A DNA stretch of 58,122 nt from Phaeoceros laevis (Eukaryota > Anthocerotophyta > Anthocerotopsida > Notothyladales): contig JBNGIQ010008661.1 of assembly GCA_049999765.1 (NCBI GenBank), positions 51,009 to 109,130 of the forward strand. Direction: 5' to 3'. The notes below the pieces were generated by a model. The model saw only the letters and a list, made by a program, of their open reading frames with translations. It did not search any database and was not told where the DNA came from. Both the position numbers and the translations under genes were made by a program. Shown here one piece after another: positions 34,923 to 47,347 of this stretch. Positions within the stretch are counted from its first letter, which is position 1; each line of letters opens with the position of its first letter.

Positions 34923-35991
34923 TGTGTACTATGAGTTGGGCTCATCCAAGCCTCTTGCTTCTTGTTTTGGGCAAGGATGGGTTTATTGCCAATAAGCCTA
35001 TTGCACTTTGTATAGGTCTAGTCTGGCTCCAGAAGCTGATTTGGAGTTGGTTTGGACATGCAAGTTCTGCTTTCTACACACCATGCCATTTGCAAACCAT
35101 GTCACCGACCAGAAAACCGCCGCACGAATTCAGTCAACATATGAGAAATACACCCGAAACTTCGGAAGTGAAGGTGTCGGCAAGGTAATTCGTTTAGTTT
35201 GGTGACTGTCGGACTGATATGGTTTACCAGACCTTGCCCAACACACGTACCGAAGGCTTTTATCCATCATCCATCAGATGGCACGAGCCTTCCTTAGCTT
35301 AGGGCTCAGCACGAAATAACACTAAGCTCTTTTGCGACAGACGAAAGTGGTAACTTGCATGTGGGAAGGGTCGAGTATTCGGAAAGAAGTCCGTCAACAA
35401 GAGCCATCTCTCCCTTCTCTACGCGGGTTGCTAGCTGTCATTTACGCTCCCTCGCCGCCAGGCAGGCAGGCGGACCAGATCTGCCCGATTTGCTCCTGCG
35501 GGAGCGGCGGGGTGGCACTTTGTGCTCCTACTCGTTCAGATCCACAACTGAGCGACGTCGGAATCTGGAGAGGCTGATCTAGTTGCTGGGAGGAAAGCTG
35601 GCTGGTTGGAGTGTGCCCGATCTGTCTCCGCGTCGTGGTACCGAGACAGCAGTTAGCGAGATGGAGTACTTGGAGATGTGATGCGGTTTCTCTAAATTGT
35701 TCACATAGGCCCTCTCGACAGCCTTTTTCTCACTGCATATGCGCTGCTTTCCGTTAGTGTGTCGGATTATGCGGGTTGCGATCCTGTAGCAGGAGTCTAG
35801 CGGGAAATGCCCTCTCCCATTGGTGCCTCTCTGCTGATTTCCTTGTCGCGGTTCTTATATCTGCCGTCCTCCCCCTTCTTTCAGTCATGGTTTTAGCGTC
35901 TTGTTCATCTTAGGTTTGGCTTGACTTGTGCTCCTGTCTGTGCGGTGGTTGAAGTTGAAGCTTTGCTGAGCTTTTCTTGCGCCGGCTGCCT

Positions 35992-37809
35992 ATGGCTTCC
36001 GCCAGTGCAGCAGCCAAGCTGAGGGAACTCCAGTTGCAGCCCCTCAACAAGACATGCGTGGATTGCTCGCAGAAGAATCCTCAATGGGCTTCTGTCTCCT
36101 ACGGGATCTTCATGTGTTTAGAGTGCTCCGGGAAGCACCGCGGGCTTGGAGTTCACATCTCTTTTGTCCGTTCCGTCTCCATGGACTCCTGGTCTGACAT
36201 TCAGCTGAAAAAGATGGATGTTGGAGGGAATGGGGCTCTCAACTCCTTCCTCGCGCAGTACGGCATACCAAAGGAGACCGAGATAACAGTGAAATACAAC
36301 ACCAAGGCCGCTGGAATCTACAGGGAAAAAATACAGGCGCTTGCAGAAGGACGACCCTGGAGAGCGCCTCCTGTTGTGAAGGAGGCCTTGGGTTCAGGGA
36401 ACGGTGGCCGGAACCTCGGGCATGGAGGTGACGGCCACAATCGTGGCAGATCTGCAAGCTCTGAAGGGTTCGGAGGCGGTGACAAGTGGGACGATTGGGG
36501 CAATGACGATGTGCAGCGTGGGAGTCAAGGGATTAGGCGCAATCAATCAGCAGATTCTCTGTCACAGAATGGTGGCGGAGGCCCACACAGAGCTCATTCG
36601 TCCGGAGACATCTACTCCAAGGCCCAGTTGGACGCCTCAGCTGCAGGAAAAGATGCTTTTTTTGCCCGCAGGCAGGCTGAGAATGCTTCAAAACCGGAGG
36701 GTCTGCCTCCATCCCAGGGGGGTAAATATGTTGGTTTTGGTTCAGCTGGGAGCCGGCCTCCCCAGAAAGGTCCGGCAGGTGGAGGGGATGTTCTGAAGGA
36801 CACCGTCTCCGTTGTCTCTCAGGTAAGCAGGAAGAGTTATTGCACCGGGGTAGAATGACATGGTCTTGCTCCCAGCCATGGTAGAATGGTCGTGTGCATC
36901 GTGGAATCGTCATGGCTGGCCGGGATGTTTTGCAGGGATTCAGTCGCTTGTCAGTGGTTGCAGCCTCAGCTGCTCAACAAGCTGCCACAGCTGTGCAAGC
37001 TGGAACTAAAGATCTGACTGCCAAGGTGAGTGGGTGGGCAGTACGTATTTGGTTTCAGATGTGTGTTCATCCTTAGCTTGTGAGCCTGCCTGCATTCTTA
37101 GTCAAAGCTCTGTCAACAACTGCAGGTGCGCGAAGGAGGTTATGATCAGAAAGTCAACGAAACTGTGTCTGTTGTGGCTGCCAAAACAACAGAAATTGGC
37201 CAGAAGACGTGGGGCATCATGAGGGGGGTGATGGCCATGGCCTCGCAGACTGTGGAGTCGTACACAAAGGATGGTGGTAGAGGTTCCTACCAGAATTACG
37301 GCATCAATAACCAGCTCAGTTTCTTTGGCGAGACCAGAGACAATAGGATCGATGAAGGTGGCTACGAGCAGATAAAGCCTGGTGCTTCATGGGGTGATGA
37401 CAGTGACCGGAACATTGCTAGCAAGAACGATAGTGGCTGGGAGGGAAAGCAGCAACAGCAAAGCAGCAAGAGTATCTCGGGAAATCAATGGGAGGACAAA
37501 CAGCGGCAGGGGTCAAGCAGCGGCAAAGGGAATGACAACTGGGACGACTGGGGTGAAAAAACAGAGTGGCAAAGTGGGGGTGATGTGAGCAACTCTTTCA
37601 ACCGAGAACCTAAGTACGAGGTCAAACGGACAAATGGGAGTTCCAAATCGGCCTCTGGTGGAGACTCATGGGCTGGCTGGAATGACGGAGTGAAGGAGAC
37701 TGATGATACTTTCTTTTCCCTGAAGGACGAAAAGCCGACTTCGAACAATAAGGGATGGAATGACTGGGGTGATGGGGATGTGGCTTGGACAGACTCGGGC
37801 TTCAAGTGA
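35992..37809 (+). CDS. ARF GTPase-activating protein, ArfGAP1/AGD6-AGD7 type
   Basis: Three exons, 35992-36822, 36936-37025 and 37126-37809, encode 534 residues. The ArfGAP zinc finger is complete: Cys22, Cys25, Cys42 and Cys45 (CVDC, then CLEC), followed by [21 protein letters not shown] with the catalytic arginine Arg50. Downstream, Ser/Gly/Gln-rich low-complexity sequence surrounds ALPS-like stretches ([17 protein letters not shown] and [19 protein letters not shown]) suited to sensing curved Golgi membrane. Trp-acidic motifs recur: [24 protein letters not shown] and GWNDWGDGD. In ArfGAP1 such Trp motifs bind COPI coat. It should switch off ARF on Golgi membranes. The ATG at 35992 gives the family N-terminus; upstream in-frame codons lack an ATG. 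Confidence 0.94.
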
Positions 37810-39053
37810 AGACAGCAGGTTTTTAGACCAAAACTCATACACTTACCAGTTGGCGGATCCAAATTGTCCAGCACTGTGTCTAGGTGCTCTGTAGTTTATG
37901 TGAGGAACGACTTTCGCTTCTGCAGCGGGAAGTGTGGTTAGTTCTACTTACTGCCACATTAGGCAGCCCATTGTGCAAAAAAGTTTTGCTGATGGACCTT
38001 CAGGATCTAATTAGTGTAGCTAGAGCTAAAGCATTGTTATGGTCCGCAGCAGGGCAAGTAATTCTATTCGTTTCGGCATCCTTCCATGATGTATTGATTG
38101 TACAGATTTCCATTCTTCTCTTCCTTTCGCAGAACAGCTGCCGCTTCTGCTGGGAAGGTGGATCTGTTGAAGGTGGAAAGTCGTAATGCGGAGATTAGTA
38201 GGAACGGCGATTTCCTGACCCTGCCGTGCGCACTGGCGGAACCACAAAGTACTTGGGCCCACTGTGCTCAATCTGGTGTTCCCTCCCTGGTAGCAACTGT
38301 CATTACTCACCTAGCACAATCCTTGAGCACGGCACCTCCCTCTAGACCCTCCTCCCACCGCCTCATGTGGCCTGGCTGTCTGAAGTGTGGAAATCTGACT
38401 GATATGATATGACTACGGAGCTACTGATCGGGAACTGGAATGTCGCAACCTGAGCAGATTGAGGTGAAGGCTCTTGCTGGCCCGCTGTCTTGCAAGGGTT
38501 GCCCTAAAGCCTGGCGAGGAACAAGGCAGCGGTGTCTCAGTCTCCATCGCAGGCGAAGGCAGACCCAGGTCGGCGGTGGGGTGTAGGTTTTTGGTGGGGT
38601 TTTTCGTCTCGGATCTTGCGCCCCAGCCAGACTTCCCTGCTGGTACTGCTTTCCGGCTCTGTTTGGTAGCTTGCACATCAGGCATTCCTGTTTTGGGACT
38701 GGCTTTCAGACTGTTCTCCACTTGTCAGATCCTGGGCTTTCGTGTCGAGTCGCCAAGCTGCGCGCCTGCCTTCTTAGCGTCCTGCTGCAATGACATTCTT
38801 TGACTGTTCATTCACTGTTCTTGCGTCCCGTCTTTCTTCACCTCTGCCGAAGTCTCTACTCCTTCGTTGTCCCTGGGTGGTCAATACACTCTGTGAAGCA
38901 ATCCACAAGGTTGATGGAGGAGGAAAGACGGGAAATAGCAGTTTTTGGTGTCCGAGATTGAACTCAAGTTTTTCTGCTCTCTGCAGCTCTGCTCTGATGT
39001 CGATTTGTGCCCAAATATGCTTGTGCCCAGACTAGTGACGTCGGTGGGAGTAG
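37810..39053. other. Intergenic, no gene supported
   Basis: 1.2 kb between the ArfGAP and KH genes on the same strand. Open frames on both strands lack motifs. It should hold the ArfGAP 3' UTR and the promoter and leader of the KH gene. Confidence 0.45.
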
Positions 39054-41634
39054 ATGGCGGCAGCACCGGGAGGAGCTCTCTCAGAGCACCCGGAGTCACC
39101 AGGCGTTACCAGGACGTCGAGTATTGAGCATCGAGGCACCAGCTCGAATCACAAAAGGTCTCGGGAAGATGACTCTTCTACAGGAGAGAAGAAATGGGCT
39201 GGTTGGCCGGGGGACAATGTGTTTCGACTGATAGTGCCAGTGCAAAAGGTGGGCGGTATCATCGGCCGAAAGGGTGAGTTTGTTAAGAAGATGTGCGAGG
39301 AGACTCGAGCACGGATCAAAATTTTGGAGGGTGTTCCTGGCACACCAGAGCGTATTGTAGGTTTCCTCATCTTCCTCTGCATGTCGGTGTTTGAACTGCG
39401 TGCAAACGAACTACATTTTCTTCGTGGATCTTGTTCGACAATCTTGTCTGAGATGGACGGTGCATGTGGGGTAGACCCCGCTGGTTGTTCTTCGTACTCA
39501 CACACTGGAGCACCAACATCTCGTTTTGGATAGTCTCCAACAGAGAAAAGCAGGACTAACAAAATTATCATGTGATTGACCAGAAGGACCTGCCATTGGT
39601 GGGGACTGGGAGATTTAGACTTGGACATCTTTGTCATAAGTGTTGCTCGCATGAGACTGCTTGGTTGGCTTACAGATCGTACTAAAGTGTCTCCGTTTGA
39701 GAGTGGCTTATGGGGGTATGTCTTGAAGGGCTCTTGCTTTCCGTTTTTGGCGCAAGCCTGCTACGGTTGTTGTGGCTCTTCTGTTGCTGCCTAATGCACT
39801 GTGGTTCTCCTTGGTATCGACTGCACTCACAGGTGATGGTATCTGCCAGGGAAGATCCAGATGCGGCCATGTCCCCTGCCATGGAAGGACTTCTCAGGGT
39901 ACATCGGCGAGTAATTGAAGGCTCTGATCCTGATGGGGAAGATGGTCCTTTGGAGCGCGGGGGTGGAGCTACTGTTGCGTCTCGCCTTCTTGTGGCAGCC
40001 ACACAAGCTGGCAGCCTTATTGGGAGACAAGGTGCAACTATCAAATCTATCCAGGACACGTCTGGCGCAACTGTTCGCGTTATGCCACCTGGTGCAGTTC
40101 TTTACCTAATTGAAGAAAGGCTGTGTTTTTTTGTTGAACACCCGAGTGAACACAGTTGCAGCCGGAGGGAGCCTCTTGTTCCCTTTGAAGTTTCCTTGTA
40201 TGGGTCTGACGATCTTGATAGCTTATGCTGTGTCGCAGAAGAACTGCCTCTATGTGCATTATCAGACGACAGGGTAGTTGAGATACAGGGTGAAGCACGC
40301 AATGTCCACAGGGCTGTGGAGCTTATTGTTACTCATTTACGGAAGTTTCTCGTGGACCGCAGTGTACTCACCTTGTTTGAGTACAATGTAAGTGGCTCTA
40401 TAGCATTGTGAGTTATGTGTTCATGAAACAGGGATAGATGAGCTGGATGACTAACCTGTTTGCCTGGTCCAGCGAGCTGTTGCAAATCAACCTCAAAGCC
40501 AGAGCACACATAATTCGTGGGCCCATTCACCGGGACCTGGCATAGGCTCTAGTGGAGGGGCTGGACTTGGTAGTTCATCACACTACAGTTCCTCGTCTCT
40601 ACAGCACGAGTCGTTCTACCAATCAGCTGCTGATCTCGTGCATGAGGCATCCAACCATCACCATGGGGTGAGCTTGTATGGGAGAGACCCCAGTATTGGT
40701 GGACCTTTGCCCACATCTGTGGCACCTCCTCCTCCAGCACCTGTCATAACACAGGTTTGCATTCATTCCGTTTCCCCAGCTTTACATTTTTCCGTCTCAG
40801 ATGTTGCAAGTGCTAGTTTGATTCCTTGTGTTAGTGAGCAAATTAATCTGGGCCCTTTGCCTGTCAGGCATACAAGCCAATACCTGAGCCACTGAGTCAC
40901 CAGCAGCGCGACTTTCAGATTACACAGCACATGCAAATTCCTTTATCATATGCAGATGCAATTATTGGAGCTGCTGGAGCAAATATCAGCTACATGAGAC
41001 GTACAAGTGGTGCAACCATTACCATCCAGGAGACGAGGGGTGTTCCAGGGGAAATGACGGTGGAGATTCTTGGTGGGGCTACTCAAGTACAAACCGCTCA
41101 GCAGCTCATACAGGTGCGTTCCCTTATGGGTGTATGTTAAGGTGGGAATATCTCATGTTAGTGGACAACAACCAGAGGGTTGTCATGCTTGTGAGTTTTA
41201 ATTGTGATTTGAACCATGGTTAAGCGGAAGCTAGCCTGCAATGTGTGCATGCAGGACCTCTTGGCATAATGAAGAGGTTTGAGCTAAAGAACCGTTCCTT
41301 GTCTGCAGAACTATAAGGCTGGTCTGTTCTAAATTAAAAATGTCCAGTCGCACACTAAGTCCAATTAAGGTGTGGAAATATGTGTCAAGCAAGAGAACTA
41401 AGAACGTAAAGAAGCTGAATAAGGAATGTAAGTGCTGCTTGCTAAATGAGCAGTGGTTGTGTGCAGAATTTCATGGCTGGAGCTACTGTGCCACCGACAG
41501 CGCCCTACAATGCAGTTGAATCAGGCTATAGTTCTTATACCACCCCAACTTCGCTGTACTCTACATCAAATGCTACTGCTGGACATTCTGCAGGAGCCTA
41601 TGGATCGCATTACAGTAATAGTTATGCGTACTAG
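39054..41634 (+). CDS. Triple-KH RNA-binding protein, FLK/PEPPER type
   Basis: Six exons, 39054-39356, 39833-40091, 40239-40387, 40473-40754, 40868-41113 and 41467-41634, encode 468 residues. It has three KH domains. KH1 is [22 protein letters not shown]2 is [20 protein letters not shown]3 is [20 protein letters not shown]. The GxxG loops are GRKG, GRQG and GAAG. The linker LSPAME-type block ([18 protein letters not shown]) and the block VVEIQGEA with [12 protein letters not shown] match the Arabidopsis PEPPER/FLK group, nuclear proteins that regulate mRNA processing in flowering and development. The exact target is unknown here. The Ser/Gly/Tyr-rich ends are typical. Intron 1 (476 nt) is the longest intron in the window and holds an unsupported frame. 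Confidence 0.92.
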
Positions 41635-41945
41635 GCTCAGGTGATAATCTCTTCTCTTCTCTGCAGATGATTAAATTTTCTGCTCTGTAAACCTCGGCCA
41701 TTTCTCCTGTTTCACAAAAATTTTGGATAGAAATTTCAGTTGCCCCAGACGGTTTTAGGATACTTTCTGGACACTGTGCGGATTTTGTACGTAGTCTCTG
41801 CCTTGTGAGGAAGCTGCTCGGCCATCTCCTCTAAAAAATCGGGCAAGGTGCCGACTGTCTCCTATATGAAGGAATGAGATGAGAATGGGTGCTTGCATTG
41901 TTGTAACACTCCAAACAGAGTCTGGACTAGTGCCTACATTTCTAC

Positions 41946-42311
41946 TGGACAGTGCTCCAGTCCTTCTGAAACAGTTCCCCTAAACCGTGTGAAACGGTTC
42001 TCTTTGAACAGTGTGACGTGCTGTTGACATGGCTCCAATAATTTGTGGTATCCTTCGAGGTCCTGCCCCCAGGAGACAGGCAATTGCTGACTGTCCCCAA
42101 CATGGAAGGCTCGGAACAAACTGGGCGCTTCGACACTGTCTTATGCTGCGATAAATTCCATTTAGGCGGAGCCTGTAATTAGGCTTGGCAGAGTGGCTTG
42201 CTCTTAATATTTGACGCATGATATTGAAGCACCTGGGAGATGGCAGTTCTTTAATCAACGAATCCTTGACTTCATGGACAGTCCTCCAGTACCTCTGAGA
42301 CACTTTCCCCT
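41946..42311. repeat. Diverged direct repeat pair
   Basis: TGGACAGTGCTCCAGT at 41946 onward and TGGACAGTCCTCCAGT at 42275 onward begin two related blocks of about 36 bp ending in TTCCCCT. They may be relics of a small mobile or tandem element. Confidence 0.5.
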
Positions 42312-42553
42312 CACTGATTGCTTTTCTTAGGCTTCCTTGTACTAAAAACTATATGCTCCTAGCAAATGAACCAGATTTGGCAGAGGAAGTTCTGCCTTGG
42401 ATTCATTGACCTGAAGGGATTAGCTGAGTTACAACCAGCCCTAAACCACTGAATCCTACCAAGTCGAACTTGTGTGAAGTTCGGGGGATGGAGGGGTACT
42501 TTTTGATATCACTCTGTTCGGCATTTTACAACGTGGAAACTACGAGTTGTACT

Positions 42554-42580
42554 GGTGTGTTTGGTGTGTTTGGTGTGTTC
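42554..42580. repeat. 9-bp triplet tandem repeat
   Basis: GGTGTGTTT is repeated about three times in tandem just before the KUP stop codon region, in its 3' UTR side. Confidence 0.6.
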
Positions 42581-42601
42581 GCATTGCTTTGTGCAAGATT
42601 G

Positions 42602-45600
42602 TCAAATCTCATTGACCATCCCTACTTGCAGCAAGCTAGTGTAGGGAACATGAAGAGCCTCCTTCGTATCCCTGGAGTTTCTTCTGAGGAATGCGAACAC
42701 ACCATCGACGATGATTTTTCTGAAGAAATTGGACCCAGGCTTGGCTCGAAGATCAACGGTACCCAGCAGATACACCACGCCTGCGCGCTTCGCCTGCTGC
42801 AGGTAGAGCAACTCTTCTCCCAGGCTCGGGCCTGTGGACGCTTTCTCGTTGCCTCCGTTAACCGCCTTCACCACCAGGCCCGTCCCGGTCGAATCATCTG
42901 AGGAGCTCCTTCCTGACAAAGTGGGGTCAGCATTGTTCAACTTGTAATCTCCGCTGGCATTGACTGCATCTGCAGCCTCCATTGCACTTTCCACCTGCAA
43001 AAAGTCCGACAAAGTTTGCACCAAGTGGCTCTCGAAGTCCTCGTGGTTGTATTCATCCACATCCTTGTACCCATACCTCACAGCGCAGCGGTACATACGG
43101 TACTCCTTGGGACCCAGGCGTCTAACGAGAAAGCGCTCGTCTTCCGGCACGAATGGAAGGGGTAGATGCTTGATACACACAAATATGACAGTAGAGTGTA
43201 TGGCTGGGAGGTTGGTGATAAGGTGAGAGAAGATGGGTGGAACTCCTTGAGATAGCTCGCTGTAGACAAGAGCAATGCCAGGAACTCTTGTCATGCCCAG
43301 GTTAGATCCCAAGCCAACCACCCAATCCAGCGATACCTTATTCTGTGCCTCATATCGGTACTTGTGCACTTGAACGTACTGCCACACATACATAACACTG
43401 AGGAAGACACACGCGAAGACCAGTGGCACCCACCCTCCCTGAGGAACCTTGTACAGCACTGCTGAGAGATAGACGCCGTCCAAAGTCCCAAACACGAGGA
43501 GGAACAGCAGCACTAGCGCGAAATGCACTTGCCAGATCATGAGCATGATGATGGTCATCAGGATGGTGGTGATGTTGAAGACTCCCACCACTGCGATACC
43601 ATAAGCATTGCCAATCTTCACAGTGTCTTGGAAGCCCAGTGTAATGAGGAGGCATAATATCATGAGAAGCCAGTTCAACTCAGGGATGTAGATCTGGCCT
43701 GGAAAGCGTACTGAGGTGTGGATGACCTTGACCCTTGGGAAACAATTCACAGCCATGGACTGCTTGACGATGGAAAAGACAGCAGATATCATAGCCTGAC
43801 TCGCAATAATGGCTGCTGCCGTAGCAACTGCGAACATGGGCCAGTACACCGGTTCTGCGAATTGCAAAAAGGGCCATATTAGAAACTGGCCTCAGGCTTG
43901 CCAGAGTTCGTAAGCAAATACATCAAACTCAGTGATCAACGGACGGATGCATGGTTACCAAAGGACTGGCCATGGCATCCCGGCACTAGCCATGGATGCA
44001 TAAGTTTACCCATGCTTGCAAAAACGACCAAGGTTCATTACAAGGAGACTTACTGGGAATTGACTTGTAAAATGTCTCGCTCACTTCCTCTGGATGTTTC
44101 ATGAGATATGCTGCTTGGCCGATGTAAGCCAACAGAAGAGAAGGGTACACAAGGCAGGTAAACGCAATCTGCAGCGATCAGATGCAATGTTAAGTCATGA
44201 GATGCAGCATGTTCGTTGCTCAACATAAGAAAAGGATAAAAGCAATGTGTCAATTCGAGACCTGTTAGTATCTAAACTTCTGTTCGGAATTGCGACAGAG
44301 AAGAAGACAGACATGCTTAAAATTTGGGGAAGCCAATGTGAGAAATCTAAACATTATGAGTGCACATCTTTATCTTCTTTCTTTTCATCTATCACACCCT
44401 TACCCGAACTGATGGGACGGAGAAGTGGCCGAGGTCCGCGAACATGGCTTCCGTTCCTGTATGGGGACCCACAATTCTCTTTAAGTGCCCAAGCTCAGTT
44501 GTCTCTATTTCAAACCATGCACATCTTGTGACTAGGAAAGAAGCCACTTTTGAGCCCAAGTCGAACCCAACATGAAACTACTTGCTTGTGATGAACTAAC
44601 CTGTGATGGCCAGCACAACTCCACCAAGATGAACCCACCCATCTTTCTTGTTGCGTTGGAAGAAGAGATAGATGTATTGAGGGTTCAAAGCTTTGAAGAT
44701 AGAAGGGTCATGTTTGAAAATGTTGTATATTCCAATGAGGGCGATGCACACAAACCACGTGCACACGGCCGGCGCAAACAAGAAACCGACCTTGTCCGTT
44801 CCTTTGTGTTGTAGTGCAAACAAGAGAATTAGGATAACACAAGTGACCCCCACCACGACACCTGCAGCCAACGACGGTGAAAGTTTAGACAGAAAACTGG
44901 TGATCAATTGGCAAAAACGAATTTCAATTAGCGAGTTCCAAAACTTGCGCTCAGAATTTGAAATGGGCCAGGCACGGTTCTAAAGAGCTCCACATGAGAG
45001 TACAAACCTTTGGAGACTTGCGTCTCTGGATTTACCGAGAGTCCGGATATTGCGGAAAGAACTATTCAACACACATGCAATTGGTGTGTTAGCGACACAG
45101 TCTGTCAAGAGGAATATTTACCTGTATCCAAAACACTCACAAGAAAAGAAGCCTTTGAATCTGAGCTCACGGTTTCGTACCTGAAATCGAGGGGGTCAAT
45201 GTACCATCTCCAATGATCAGAGAAGTTCCCAGGAGAACAAGGATAAGCAACAAGTTTTTGATAATAACACTGCTTTCCAGCCGATGCTTGAGCCAATTGG
45301 ATATATTTTTCCTCCTGCTCGGCAGTTGGAGCTGGTAGGTGGACAGCTCACGGTCCTCCTGGTTGTGGCTGGGGATAAGCCCCACCTTGGCAAACCTACA
45401 CAGTGTGGAGTAGAGCGCAAACGTGCCTCCTGCAATGCTCAAGGGATCAAACTCACAGTATTAACTAATCCACAAACGCAATTACAAGAAAAACGTGTAG
45501 CCTGTGCTAGCCAGCTCAAGCTGCACAGCAGCCCCCAGCACCAGCAGCATCACCTACCTTCTCCGTTGTCGTTGGCCATCAGGACAATGCAGACATACTT

Positions 45601-46179
45601 CAGCAAAGGGCTGAGCGTGAGCGTGTAGACAATGAGGCTCAAAACTCCGAGCAGATTGTCCTTGTAGTGCGGATCATCCTCGAGCTTGTAAGGAAAAGCG
45701 GTGGAATAGACGTAGAGCGGAGACGTCCCGACATCTCCATAGATCACTCCCACGCTCTGGTACGCCAGCCGCAGAATCACCGCGGTTGACAAGGTCTGCA
45801 TATGTGTGCATGCGGCGAAAACGGCTCAGTTTCAAATGATGAACAGCTTCAACAATTCAGCAGCAACTCCCGAGGGAAAATCCAGACACGACATAGACTC
45901 AATTTCCAGCCAGACAGCGCAAGCAAGCAAGCTTCTTGCACACAAACATACCCTTTCATGAGGCGACCAGCCCTTGATTTTGCCGGCCTCAACATCCAGC
46001 GAGTCGGCTCTGACCAGAGGCTTGAGGGAATGCAGCTCGAACTCAGGGGTCTGACTGCCCGCATCGCCATCGCCATTATTGGCGTAGCTACTGCCTTCGC
46101 CATTGGCAACGCGCTCGGCCTGGGGCTCCGTTTCCGCCTCAGCCTGCGCATCCGCGTGCTTGTGCCTGTGAGTCGCCAT
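42602..46179 (-). CDS. KUP/HAK/KT potassium transporter
   Basis: Eight exons: 45952-46179, 45558-45795, 45181-45429, 45008-45061, 44601-44861, 44404-44456, 44054-44168 and 42602-43854. They encode 816 residues. After a hydrophilic N-terminus come about 12 membrane helices. Signature blocks are [19 protein letters not shown] ([13 protein letters not shown] at 92-104), [39 protein letters not shown], and [16 protein letters not shown] long soluble C-terminus follows, with [23 protein letters not shown] divided over conserved positions. It should import K+ across plasma or vacuolar membrane with H+. The start at 46179 is supported by a TATA-like box 46-52 nt upstream; an in-frame ATG at 46314 would add 45 basic residues not typical of the family. 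Confidence 0.95.
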
Positions 46180-46224
46180 GGCAGCGGCGAACTGGTGGCG
46201 GTCCGGTCTCTGGGCTCGCTCCAG

Positions 46225-46231
46225 TTTTATA
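46225..46231 (-). promoter_or_regulatory. TATA-like box of the KUP gene
   Basis: TATAAAA on the minus strand, about 46 nt before the chosen ATG. A two-codon uORF (ATG TAA) overlaps its upstream edge at 46238-46233; it would only matter if transcription began further upstream. Confidence 0.4.
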
Positions 46232-47347
46232 TTACATGGCGTGCTGCACCACTTGCCGCCGAGTGAGTGGACTTTCCGCCTTAGCTTCCGGCAGAAGCAG
46301 CTCGCGAGTAGCATTCGTCTAAAAACAACTGCAGAAGCCACTCCCGATCAAGTACCTGGCAGTTGGGACTGTTTCCCCTAGGCATGGGTTTCCGTGCTCC
46401 CACACAAAAGGCAGCAACTTGTGCCACAATAAGTAAAAATGGTCCTGTCCCACACAAAGGTGTCATAGGGACATGTTTGTGGCTCATCCGTGTTTGTCAA
46501 AGTTCAAAAAAAAGCCACCGTCCCGCGCCTCGACGGGGTGTGGCCGTCCAAGTTACATTAATATAATATTTAATAAGGCATCAACCCAACATTCATACAA
46601 CCTCAAGCAACAATCGAGATTCCAGATGTTGCATGAACGAGCAAAATAAGTAGCCTAGGAGCTGCGTTGCTGCATGAAAGCAGCCTCCGAGAACCTCGAC
46701 ACCGTAATTATCGGCACTTGCTGTGAGTGATTCTCACGCATATGCCTTGTTCACAGAGGAATATCCTTAGGCCCAGGTGGCACTCCCAGGGTTCGGGGCC
46801 TAGAATAGTAAAAATGTTAAGGTCCCACCTAGATTTGCCAGTCATCCAATGAAAACAAGGCCCCCGACTTGTATCTCACATTGCAAACAATGGCCAAGCC
46901 CTCAAAAATGCTAATAGGTGCTCCTACCAATCGCATTGCGCGCCAGCGACACTAGCGGTTGGACTGCATGCCACGGCCTCAAAACCATCTGTTCTAGCTT
47001 CCAACGTGCCGCCAGCCGGATAAACAAGCTACTCTTCTCTTATCGCAAGCACCATAAACTAATGAAACGTTTTTCTCGAGGAAGATATGCATGTGGGTCC
47101 TTGTACTGATAGGAACCGCATGCAGTTAGAGGTGGCAGCAACCTTTTTGCCAGGTACTGATGGATTCCCTGCAAAAACACGGCGAGCACAACACCTACGT
47201 CATGGACCTCACTATATCACATGGTCGTTGCCGGAGCACCACTAGTATTGGTTAAGGAATGTAAGGGACAAGATGAGAGACCATCCACACCTTGAAGGTG
47301 ACAAAATCACAGGTCACTCGTCGCGGCGTGACTTCAAAGCAACTTAA
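46232..47347. other. Intergenic, no gene seen
   Basis: Space between the KUP promoter and the 3' end of PUR4. Short frames only; a slightly AT-rich patch near 46560 (ATTAATATAATATTTAATAA). Confidence 0.5.

Larger units (their letters stand above)
33620..35991. other. Long intergenic region, no gene supported
   Basis: 2.4 kb between RIO1 and the ArfGAP gene. It holds a 14-bp palindrome at 34607-34620 and an imperfect direct repeat of about 33 bp at 34855-34922. A frame ending in ARIQSTYEKYTRNFGSEGVGK|gtaattcg near 35100-35190 looks a little like an exon with a donor, but no gene could be built from it. The ArfGAP promoter and leader must lie near the right end. Confidence 0.4.
41635..42601. 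other. Convergent 3' region with a repeat pair
   Basis: Between the convergent KH and KUP genes. It contains a diverged direct repeat (41946-41981 and 42275-42311) and a GGTGTGTTT triplication at 42554-42580. No gene is seen. Confidence 0.5.

Noticed and set aside
34826-35188. Gene in the RIO1-ArfGAP interval
   Set aside because: One exon-like end with a donor-like site, but no coherent gene could be built.
46180-46314. Upstream ATG for KUP at 46314
   Set aside because: It adds 45 basic residues unlike the family, and the TATA-like box lies inside this stretch.
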